From Gyrodactylus bullatarudis (lineage: Eukaryota > Platyhelminthes > Monogenea > Gyrodactylidea > Gyrodactylidae), in NCBI GenBank assembly GCA_012064415.1, contig SSNU01000289.1, positions 62,001-126,000 of the forward strand: DNA of 64,000 nt, given 5' to 3'. Both the position numbers and the translations under genes were made by a program. Shown one piece after another: positions 45,501-57,500 of this stretch; the first letter of the stretch is position 1; the number at the start of each line of letters is the position of its first letter. Under the pieces are notes generated by a model that did no database searches, had not been told where the DNA came from, and saw only the letters and a program-made list of their open reading frames with translations.

Positions 45501-48500
45501 GAGAAACCGACAAATTCCTTTTCCGTGATGTGGAGGGGGCTTGCAATTCTGGTTGGGAGTAAAATCTCTTACGTTCATCATAGTTCTCAGTGGTTGTGTA
45601 GTTGTCAAGGGGATTGGAACTGTTAGGGATTGTTTCGATGGCGGTTTCACAACTAGAAGGAGAGTCATTATCAACTAATGTTGAGGTTTGTGTTATGTTC
45701 AATCTAGTTTCTGGGACATCGTTTTCCGATTCTCTTGTGGGGCATTTTTGGGTTGAAGTGAAAATTGGCTCGTTTTCGGCAGGTGAATTATCAACTGATG
45801 TTGAGATTGGAGGTGTATTGACCGAACTCGAGTCCAAGTTTCTTTCTTGGTGGGAAGGCTTCGCATTGTCTTTCTTGGTCATCTTTGAGACTTTCTTTAT
45901 CATCTTGGACGCCTTGTGGAACTCAGCACCGGTGAAGCCCAGCTTCCTGCCCAGTATTTTCTGTGCACACAGAGAAGGTAGCTCTTCATTCACTAATTTT
46001 GCCTCTGCTATTTCTAAGATCTTCTGTGTGCGGAATTTGTTTAGCTTTGGATCCGCGGTGTATCTTATCCTGAAGTTTTCAATTCCTGCAGAGTGATTAG
46101 TTTGTCGGATATGTTCCTGAATAGATGAGCCATCGTTGCTAGGGTTTAGATGCTCCTTGATCCTTGCTGAGATCGGTCTTATTGTCATGCCAATGTAGGA
46201 TTGTCCGCAGGAGCATTTGAACTCGTACACCACACCTTTTCTGTTGAGCCATTTGACCGGATCCTTGTTGCGGTCATTGAGCAGTTTGGTTGTTTTCGGC
46301 AGCAAACGTACTTTGTATCCCGGGAAATTTAATATTTGTAATAAAATTCATATCTAAGCTACCAAATAACAGAATTTTAGCCTGATTTGCGCAGATTCTC
46401 TAGCAGAATCTACCACGATAATAGCACTTATGAGTAATCCATGAGCAATTTATGTTCACCATGCTAATAAAAACCACATATTTCTTATTTTATTTTGATA
46501 TGAAAAGTCTTGACTGAAAATCGGACTTTTGAAATATACGCCAACATAAAGTTGGTTGGTATGGAGATTTCCAACTAATTTTACAGAAACCTTAATTTTT
46601 TCATAGAAAATTTGAATATTTTCAAATTTTGTGGAATCCAGATCATGACGTCTATTCTTTTTATTCAAACTGTGAACTGAATTTTTTTAGCTATTTTTAA
46701 GTCGGGATTGATCGAAAGAAGTTTGTATTGTATCACAATTAGACAAGGACGTCATTGATTTGAAAACGATAAGGAGGCGAAACATTAGATCAGATTTAGC
46801 ATTCCTTGACTAAAAAACTTTTTTTGGCCAATCTGACACTTTTAAATCAATAGAATCAGTTCCATGGGATTTTGACGCCAAATTGAAATTTCAAAAAATT
46901 ACGATACTTTTTTCTTGAAAATAATTTCTTCCTTTCAACTGAAAGAGTCAGCATCATGAACTGGATTCCAAAAAAATCTTTAAAATATTCGATTTCTCTA
47001 TGAAAAAATTGAGATTTTTGTTAAAATCGTAGATTCCCAACTTTATATTTTATGCAACAGCTTTTTTTGGTGCGTATAGTTATCAGGATATTGAAAAAAG
47101 TTGGTTTCAGTTCTTGAAATAGACTTTATTTAAAAAAAACAGTGTCAATCAAGTTTAGCGTTTCATGAATTTTCCCATGTCCTAGGGAATAATAAGATGA
47201 AAACTATGAGCTATTTTGTATTTCCGCCTAATTCCCAACATGAAACTAAAATGAGTATAAGATCTTTTTTATATCACAATTATAGATTAGAAAATCGATT
47301 ACATTACCATTTCATTATCGAACAGAAATAATCTTTTGAATAAAGTTGCTCGCATTTAAAAGATCTAGAATCTCGGATCAAAAATTACACCTGTCATCAT
47401 CCATGCTCATGATAGATTTCTTTAATTTTCTCTCTCTTTCTTTATTTCCGCCTCGAATTCTTGCAATGTTTGAATTTGATGAAAAATGAGAAAACTGTAA
47501 AATGTCACGTTTTTGAACAATGAAATCAAACTTCATTGTCTGTTTTTACGTGCAGTGATGAAATTAGTAAATATTACTAAGCTAATCGAGCCCATGCAAC
47601 CTCAATCATTCTCTGTATTTGAATTCTATTGGCCCAATTCTATATTATTATTCATGCAATCTATGATAGCCCATATATATACATATAGTATTTTAGTTTT
47701 TAAACGCTTTCAAAAACCTCGTGCATTCTAATTGAATTATTCTACATAGCCATCAATTAATCATCTTTATTTTTCATAAAAAATTCAAATATCGAAACAG
47801 TAGTAGTTAATATCATTCATATGATAAAAAAGGGTATATCTCTTGAAACTCAGAAGACCTATTTTATGGCCAGTGTAACGCCCATTCTTTATTCCCCTCA
47901 ATGATTAACATGGACAGCAGAGTTTTATATCGATTCGAGTTAATAAACCAGTGAGACCCTCTAAAATTTGGTCATTCAAACGTCTCATTCTTCTCAACTC
48001 TACACTGGGCAGTATAATTCGAGTTTCAGTTGATTATAGTGATCTGATTCAAGATTTATTTGGAGAGTTATAATTATAATAATAATAATTAATAATAATT
48101 ATTATAATAATTATTAAAATACACCTAATTAATATGAAGATGGGAATTTATGCTTTTAACAAAATTATGAATTTTTTCATCAGGAAATCGAATTTGATCA
48201 AGATTTTTCGGAATCTAGATCGTAGGTTCCACTTTCAGGATCTGAAGAAAAAAAAATTGAAAAAAATCAAATTTTAGGAAAGTTATGGCATATTTCAAAT
48301 CTAGCGATTACGCTGAATTCCCATTTTTTTGAACTTTGAGTTGATAATTTTTGTTGATTTAAAAGTGAGAGAATGATCAAAAGTTGATTTTTAGGATCCC
48401 GATTAGTCAAAGAAATCAAATATGCTGATTCATATTTTGGGAATCCGCCCATCTTCGTGTGAAAATCGAATTTTGATTTTTTGAACATTTTCACTACTTG

Positions 48501-51500
48501 AAAATCGATGAAATTTTGATGATTCAAGATGCTCGGTGATTGGCGAGTCCATTGAAATTTTCATGGTCATAATCGGTTTCCTTGACTAATCGTGATCCTA
48601 AAAATCAACTTTTGATCACTCTCTCACTTTTAAATCAACAAAAACTATTAACTCAAAGTTCATAAAAATGGGAATCCGGCGCCATCGCTAGATTTGAAAT
48701 ATGCCATAACTTTCCTAAAATTTGATTTTTTTCAATTTTTTTTTCTTCAGATCCTGAAAGTGGAACCTACGATCTAGATTCCGAAAAATCTTGATCAAAT
48801 TCGATTTTGGCGATGATATGATTCACGTAATTTATCAAAAACGTCCGAAAATCCGCTTAAAATCATATTTGTAGATATATAAGAAAAGAATTTTTATTCA
48901 CTAAATGTACATTTCTTTATGGTTCATCAGTAGTGACACATAAATAATGATAANNNNNNNNNNNNNNNNNNNNNNNNNNNNNNNNNNNNNNNNNNNNNNN
49001 NNNNNNNNNNNNNNNNNNNNNNNNNNNNNNNNNNNNNNNNNNNNNNNNNNNNNNNNNNNNNNNNNNNNNNNNNNNNNNNNNNNNNNNNNNNNNNNNNNNN
49101 NNNNNNNNNNNNNNNNNNNNNNNNNNNNNNNNNNNNNNNNNNNNNNNNNNNNNNNNNNNNNNNNNNNNNNNNNNNNNNNNNNNNNNNNNNNNNNNNNNNN
49201 NNNNNNNNNNNNNNNNNNNNNNNNNNNNNNNNNNNNNNNNNNNNNNNNNNNNNNNNNNNNNNNNNNNNNNNNNNNNNNNNNNNNNNNNNNNNNNNNNNNN
49301 NNNNNNNNNNNNNNNNNNNNNNNNNNNNNNNNNNNNNNNNNNNNNNNNNNNNNNNNNNNNNNNNNNNNNNNNNNNNNNNNNNNNNNNNNNNNNNNNNNNN
49401 NNNNNNNNNNNNNNNNNNNNNNNNNNNNNNNNNNNNNNNNNNNNNNNNNNNNNNNNNNNNNNNNNNNNNNNNNNNNNNNNNNNNNNNNNNNNNNNNNNNN
49501 NNNNNNNNNNNNNNNNNNNNNNNNNNNNNNNNNNNNNNNNNNNNNNNNNNNNNNNNNNNNNNNNNNNNNNNNNNNNNNNNNNNNNNNNNNNNNNNNNNNN
49601 NNNNNNNNNNNNNNNNNNNNNNNNNNNNNNNNNNNNNNNNNNNNNNNNNNNNNNNNNNNNNNNNNNNNNNNNNNNNNNNNNNNNNNNNNNNNNNNNNNNN
49701 NNNNNNNNNNNNNNNNNTGAAATGAATTCATCTTTAAGAAAAAATCGTCTACTGAAACATTAGGTTTCATCAGAATAAAAGTGTCATCAACATATCTGAT
49801 GTATAAATCAGTGAAAGTATTGATAGTTTCTGACATTTTATTAAATTTCTTGATGAAAAAATTCATAATTTTGTTAAAAGCATAAATTCCCATCTTTAAT
49901 TAGCTTTATATTATGCTAATTTCAATACGATAATTTCTTTAGTTGTACATCAATTTTAGTGCACGTAGAGATGTATTTAATAAACATAAAAAGATGTCTA
50001 TAGTTTGAATTATCTTTTTTTTTTGTTCCAGCCGAGGTAGATAGCGATAAGAAATCCCATCAATTGCCATTAAATAGTGTTAACGCCTATGAGATAAGGG
50101 CAACAACTCCGGCCTCAAATCGGGGCGATGTTCCTATTACGAATGGTTATCAGAAAAGTCCTGTCTTATCACCACAAATGTCACCGAAGTGGATTCATCC
50201 CGATGATAATCGATTACCCAGTAATGGTGGATCTGCTGATAAGCCACCAAAGCATGATGCAGGTAACTTGAATTTTGAATTGTCTAAAATTTATCAAAAC
50301 TTGTCAAAAATTTTTTTCTGGTCTCTAGTTTAACCATGAATTTTATCACATAGTTATAAATTATTCTTTCAGCGACTCTCGGTTCTTCGTACATGGGTGA
50401 GATATAAAGTTGGAATTTCTCGATAGGTCATATTTTGTAAAATGCTCTTGAATCGAATCATCTAAAAAAATCATTGAGATTTACAAAGATACTTAACTTG
50501 CTGAGAATTTGTTACAATGCTAGTTAACATAAACTTACGAGTCTGAATTTATTTCAAATACTTGATTGAATTTTGATAGATAGTCGAAAAAATTATTAGA
50601 AGCTAGTAAAAGTTTTCTAATATCTGAAAACTAAGCGCTAGCTAGTAAGAAGATAGGAATTTATGATTTTTACAAAATTCTTAATTTCTTCATCAAGGAA
50701 TCGAATTTGATCAAGATTTTTCGGAATCTAGATCGTAGGTTCCACTTTCAGAATAAACAGAAAAAATTTTAGGAAAAATCAATTTTTAAGAAAAATACGG
50801 CAAATTTGAAATCTTGAAGTAGCGCCAAATTCCCATGTTTTTGAACTTTGAGATGAAAATTTTTGCTGATTTCAATGTGAGTGAGTGATCAAAAGTTTAT
50901 TTTTAGGATCAAAATAAGACAAGAAACCGATTATCATCATAAAAATTTTGATAGATTCGTCATTTTTCAGGGATCTTGAAGTATCAAATTTCATCGACTT
51001 TCAAGTAGGGAAAATGGTCAAAAAATCAAAATTTGATTTTGACACGATTATGGGGTGATTCTCAAAACCAGATTCAGCATATTTGATTTCTTTGTCTTAT
51101 CGTGATCCTAAAAATCAACTTTGGATCACATTCTCACTTTTTCTACTCACGTTCAAAAAATGGAAATTTTGCGCTACTTCGAGATTTGAAGAATGCCATA
51201 ATTCCCTTTAAAAATCATAAATTTCCATTTTCTAGGTGTTTTTAATAAGCGAAAATGGGGATTCTTTCTCAAACTACCTGTTTTAGTCGTAATTTTTCTA
51301 TTGCTATTGAAAGACAAAGATCAAAGGAAACCTCTTTACTTTGACTTTTTGGCAATAATTTTCTCATGAAATTGTCAAGTGTAAATATTTGAGGTATATT
51401 CTGCCTATTCCATCGTTCAGTTGGCCAGATAAAGAACAGTAGAAAACAAGTATATAGTTTTCTTCTGGTTTTATCCATTTACCCTTTTTAGATCAATTAT

Positions 51501-54500
51501 GTGAGATAAACTTTAAAATTGAACCTTTCATTTATTCTAAATACCAATAAATTTGTTCTTTTATATTTCTCAATAGTTATAGAATTAGGTTAAACGAGTC
51601 TCTGATCATGATTGTTTTGAGTATTTTGACAAAAAAAGTCTATCAAAAGGAAACTTTTTTCTCTCATGTACTTTCTCATTTTAAACATGAAGAAATATAC
51701 GTTATAGCATAAGGTTGTCATGACAATATGAATTTAAAAAATTCGCTTAATACTTGCATTAGTTTTTTCATGAAAAAGAAAAGATTTGTCAGTGATTAAA
51801 GTTGAATCATAGTTTCGATCAGGTTCAATCAAGCTGGTAACACAAAATCAATATAGCAGACCCATTCAAATAGCATGGCTATTTTTGATCCTATTCTAAA
51901 CAGTTACTTCTTTAATTTGATTAATTAAAAGTAGGGCCTCAAAATTTTGACCTAATAAATGGATTCTTTAACGCTAAAGGAAAATGAAAATACTGTATGC
52001 ATTTTTGGCATATTTTGAGCATTAATAATTTAAGCGTTTATAATTGTTTACTTAAAAGTAGTGTTATTGATAAATTTCCAAAATATAACTTGAAAATAAA
52101 ATTTAAATCTTAAAATTATCTTTTAAATTTTTTCTTGAATTAACAATTTTTGTCATTATTGAACACGAACTTTCCATGATGTAATGCCTTCTGAATACTC
52201 CAGAACGCTTAATCGATTCTTTGCTACGTGAATTTTGGAGTCGCACAGCCTAATAGCACAATTTAAGGTCAACGAGTCCTATCAAAAATATGGAGTGTGG
52301 AAAATTCCAATAACGTTTTTAAAAATTAGAATAAATGCAGAGTTACTTCAATTTTTAGTAATTTTTCCTCAAGTGATATATTATTGGAGTATTTTCATTG
52401 GCATCAAGAATATCACAAAGGAAAACTATTCAAAATTACAAATTTTTTCTTCAAGTTAATCTTCAAATTAGAATTTTTGTCAAAAATTTCGTTTTAAAGC
52501 GAGTTGATATGAAAATGAAACTCAACATTTTTCTTCGGAAAGTCAGGAAAGTCATTTTTCTCGATTTCCATAATGAAATAAGCCAATAAGTTGTGGAAAT
52601 TGAGATAATTTTCTGTAAAAATTCAATCTGATCAAAATAGGGCCGTTTTGTGAATTTCGAAAATGCATTAAATTTCCACTTTTTCAACTTTTGAGCTTGT
52701 TGTGGATCCATATGATCTTGGAAAATTCTCTTCATAGGGATTCCACTACTACTGTCTTATCATTCTTAACCATAATTAGAAGTTCTATTTAATAAATTGT
52801 TGAAGATAATTTCGGGTGAAAAATGAATTAATTGTTTGAAAATGTGATATTATCTCAATACAATATATTAATAATTGGAAATTTATTGAAATTTAAATAT
52901 TTCTCAAGCCTAATTAGAGCACAAGTATGCTTGTATATGAACTCTTTATTATTATTACACGAGGTTTCTGGAATTTGAACTGAACTCGCCGCTCGGTTGC
53001 AACTCTTCTTTATTCCCGACCCTTTGGTGGACACTTTGTTTAACTATATTGAAAAGGAACAATTATAAATATATTATTTACAACATCATAACAAAGCTCA
53101 AAGTTTTTATCGATTTCAAAGATTTGAAGCAGTTTTGTGCTGACATTCGAAATCAGCATTAGAAAAAAAACTCGAGGAAGTAAGGAATCTACTTATTTGA
53201 AGAAAAAGTTCAACTTAAAATTTCGGATAATTCCTCTTCGTGATAATCAATAAATTCAAATTTTTCGATTTCCCACAAAAATGACGAATTTCTGCAGGTG
53301 AATTTTCTTGAATTTCTAAAATTTATTGGCTTATTCCATTATGGAATTCAAAAAGTTTGAGTTTTTTTGAGTATAAATAGCAGTATCTTCTCGGTTTATT
53401 CTTAACGTATCGATTATTATTTGATTTTTTCAGTTTGTCTTTCTTTCATTAAACTAAAAGCCAAACTCTTTTTGTCTTTCTGATCAATCCAAGTCTCTAT
53501 CTCTCTACGTCATCATTATTATATCTGGGTGCATAGACATTGTGGTAGTTCTTGTGTTCTTCATCTTCTTATGTGACTGTATGTATGGTATGGTTGTGCC
53601 TGTGTTTGTAGGTATGCTCTCAGTGTCTTGTGTAATCAAATTTGTTTAAATAACTACATTACCTGTCTTATGAGTGAAATAATGGTGGTACATAATGAAT
53701 AAGATTATAGTGATCACATGTTTAGTCCCCCCCAACCTACTCACATTTGAATCTAAATATTTTTCGATAGATTTTGGTCAAAAGGAGTCATTTCTACCAA
53801 ATAATGACTTGAAGTAGTTTAGTTTAAAAATTCATTCCTAAGCTGTTCTCGTCGGTTTATTTAATATCATTGGTTTAAATAGAAATCTCTTCATTTTATA
53901 CAGAACAATAACAAGATGATTGAAATACTTTGTTTAGGCCTGATTAATAATAATCAGTAGGGCAACCAGAAAAAGGCAGTTTTCAGGCAAAGTTTTGGAA
54001 AAAAAGCAAATAAAAATTTTTGCTTAAATTTAATACATTTTACCGGTGAACTATTGCAGTTTGCATGGTATGGATTTTTTATCACAACCGTTTTCAATCC
54101 ATCAAGAACTTTTTACAAATGACAAAATTTTTTTATTATTTTTGGTTAAAGATGAATAAATATCCAGAATCTCTGCAATTTGATTGGTTATATTTTTTAA
54201 ATATTCTTTGGATTACGATTTTGCTTATGATTTTCTCTAGCTCTAGAGAGTACAAGGAATTTTCAATTGAATTTTCGAACGTAGTGTTTTAGCTAAGATT
54301 TCTGTTAAAATTAAGTTTCGAAAGTCCTCGTTCTGAACTTCAGTTAGTAGAAGCATTAAATGCAGAATATCATGATGATTTTAAAGTTAACAGCCTTCGA
54401 TTTTTTTCTTTGAAGTCGTATTCTGAGAGCAAATTCAAGCGTTTGATATCATATTTTTATTGATATTTGATTGTGTCTGAGATTGCAAAGGAGATATTTT

Positions 54501-57500
54501 ATAATTTAAAGGAAAATAAGGAAAAAATGGCATACTCAACTCTCGAACCAGATTTTTCGGCTTGATACACTTAATCTATGGACAAAAATAGGCATTTGGT
54601 TGCCCTAATAATCAGTGATTGTAAATTCATTAAACTACACTAATTGATCGAGCGCGCCAAATCGTCAGAATTAAAAAAAGGGTTTAGATTACAAGAGTTG
54701 GTTTTTTATCAATAAACGACTTGAAAGAATTATTCAGCCTTCTCCCCATATAAGACAAGCCCTTTTTAATTTCTGATACTCTGGCGCGCACCAAATAGTC
54801 TGAAAAAATATTTACTGAATACTGAAATACTTATTTGAAGGAAAATTTTTGCCATAGTTTTCAAATGTGTAAAATATCTCTGCTCGATATCTGACATAAT
54901 TTAGAAAATAACTCATTCACAAGAACCAAAATATGAAAATTTCTTGTCTAAATCAGTGAAAAAAATTAGAATTAGTTTAGATATTTGAGAAATTCGGTCA
55001 ATAGAGGCATTCTCATCCTTAAAGGTCACTAGAAACGTTTCACTGGCAATGGACTCCACGTGTCTTCATCAGTGGTAGATAATCCGAAACTCTATTTTCA
55101 TGAGATTATACGAAAAGATACTTTGGTCCAATCACAGTAAAAGCAAGTATAATAAAAGAATTTTTGACCATAAATTTAAAAAAATACTAAAAAGAGATTT
55201 TTCATCCAACTTAATTGAGTCCTCTTCTTTTGCTTTAACCCTTTCGGTGCCAAGACTATTTCACAATTTTTATAAAAACCAAAATTTAGCTATGAAGATA
55301 CCAAGTTATTTGGCCAATAATATTACTAAAGCAAGTTCACATTGTGGGCCTCAATTTAAACTATAATTGATACAAAAACCTATCAAACTGGTAGAGTTAT
55401 GAAGGTTCAAAATAATTGGAAAATGGACATATACAAAAAGACAAATGAGGTATGGTGTACCTATTCTTATTATGAAGAACTACAGGTAAAAGCTCCAATT
55501 CATTACCCTATTTCTTTTTAAATAGAATAGTGCCTATCTTTTATACTTAACCTAATTGACATGAAGATGAGAATTTATTATTTTTACAAAAAACTCAATA
55601 TTTTTCTCCGGATTCACAGAAAAAAATAATTTTTTGAATTCTGAAACGGAATGAGCTAATAAGATGTGGATATTCAAAAAAATTCTGAAAAAATTTCAAT
55701 CCGACCAAAATTAGGCCATTTCATGGATTTCAAAAATGTACCGAATTTCCACTTTTTCAACATTTGAACCCAAAATGTCAATTAGGTTTACTTATACTCT
55801 GTATTGTACACTAACCTAGTACTCGCACATAGATTATAATCTATAATTATAGAAAAAATAGTTTAATATGTAATCTCCTAATACTATGGTTTGACAATGT
55901 CTGTAACATGTTCTCTTTCTAAAGCTAGTTTATACTTCTTGAATGTTGAGCTTACGAATCAAATTCAGTTTCTTGATGAAAAATTTGAGAATTCATACTG
56001 TTTTTCTTTATTTAAAAAAAATCAGTCTGGCAAGCTCTCTAAAATTTTTTCTTTGTCCAGAAATACCAAAATTTCCACAGAAATCTTTAAAAAATTCGAG
56101 CAATTATTTTATTAAGCATCAATTTAGAAAATCCACACATGTCATATCGATCGACACAAATTTAAAGTTTAATCCATTCGCTTAAAAGTTAAAAAGAAAC
56201 ATACAGGTTTGGAATTTTTATTTTTTTCCAATCTCATAATTTGTAAGGAATTTTTTCAGATCTGGAAGCAGATTCGGAATTAGCATAAAAAATCGCACCA
56301 AGATCAATTTATCTCTCCCATTTACTAGGTTAGTGTACAATACAGAGTATAAGTAGTATAAAAGATAGGCACTATTCTATTTAAAAAGAAATAGGGTAAT
56401 GAATTGGAGCTTTTACCTGTAGTTCTTCATAATAAGAATAGGTACACCATACCTCATTTGTCTTTTGGGTTAACATGTAGAAACTGAGTTTCCACATTGA
56501 CCATTTTATTAATTTCATTTATTTCCCCCTTATATGACTAAATAAAGTAATAAATAATGCAATGCTTATTTATATATCTTTCAAAATTGTAAAATTATTC
56601 GGTAATGGTGTAGAATAGCTCCTAAAAATTTTTCTGCCCTAAATTTTTCCAAGTTAAAATTTTTCATGTCTATACTCCCAAAAAACACAGGCCCCCTTTT
56701 TTCTTTGTTTGATTTGTAATGTAACACAATGTATTAAATTATTTATCCCTCATTATTAAGAAAGGTTTCTTTTTGATGAATATCAGTATCCGAATAAAAT
56801 TTTCGAATTTCTACTCAAACCAAAATCGTCTAATATTATTAACCAATAAAGTATTTTGGTCAAGACCTTTATTTGTACGACATAATTCCTAAACATGCAA
56901 GAAAAGTTCAACGCTTCCCTCTTAGCCCTCCCCAAGAGATTTGATTCTTTACGTTTCAATGATGCAAGATACGAAGAATTTGTTACTAAAGTGAAGTCTT
57001 CCAAAAATCCCGATGCTTGTCGAATCGACAAAAATCTGTACAAGATCTCTAGAAATTATGATGTTGAAGTTATTGAAAATGAAGAAACTTTGAAAAGAAA
57101 AAGGGTCAACACAATACAGAGAATTTACAGATCTATTCTTGATGACGAACTCAAAAGTTTAGGCCACGATCGTTTGAACAAAAGGATCGGCCAATGTATA
57201 CACTGATTATAGTTTCTACATTGGTCGTAACATATATATTCTATAAATGATATATCTCTCGATTCACCACTAGATAAAGTTAATTGATATGAAGTTTATG
57301 ATTTTTACAGAAATCTCAATTTTTTTCATTAAGAATTCTGAAGAAAATTCTAAAGATTTTCTGGCATCCGTTTGAAGAAAAAAATCTGGAAAAATATTAA
57401 ATTTAAGAAATTACTTGAAAATCAATGAGATTTCGACAAATCCCTCGAAAATGGGAGATAATTAATTAAAAGCATTTGAACAATAATATTGACGACTTCA

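Larger units (their letters stand above)
45230..46322 (-). mobile_element. Penelope-like retroelement, 5'-truncated (GIY-YIG end)
   Basis: Contains a GIY-YIG endonuclease frame followed, on the same strand, by a hammerhead-like RNA (45259-45306). This is the order expected at the 3' end of an endonuclease-bearing Penelope-like element. The upstream boundary is abrupt at about 46322 (GGGATACAAAG on the minus strand), so the reverse transcriptase is missing. GC content is visibly higher than in surrounding DNA. Confidence 0.85.
48806..49845 (-). mobile_element. Penelope-like element fragment with reverse transcriptase piece
   Basis: Just inside the fold-back arm, the minus strand (49850-49718) encodes FTDLYIRYVDDTFILMKPN, the reverse transcriptase catalytic motif (YVDD) in its Penelope-like context. 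It then enters the 764-bp run of N. On the other side, 48936-48898 holds a hammerhead-like RNA. The missing sequence probably contains the rest of a shortened element. Confidence 0.75.
48123..49903. repeat. Fold-back family 2 copy interrupted by a Penelope fragment
   Basis: Left terminus ATATGAAGATGGGAATTTAT then GCTTTTAACAAAATTATGAA; the right terminus is its reverse complement at 49850-49903. Long arms pair, for example GGAATCTAGATCGTAGGTTC at 48210 against GAACCTACGATCTAGATTCC at 48763. The right arm is broken at about 48806 and resumes at about 49840, with Penelope sequence and the assembly gap between. Confidence 0.75.

Noticed and set aside
45441..46096. Plus-strand frames of 61 and 164 codons and a minus-strand 78-codon frame
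   Set aside because: They overlap the Penelope GIY-YIG frame in other frames and lack any motif.
48901..49893. 330- and 257-codon frames through 48.9-49.9 kb
   Set aside because: Most of each is the run of N; only the first ~58 codons on the minus strand are real sequence.
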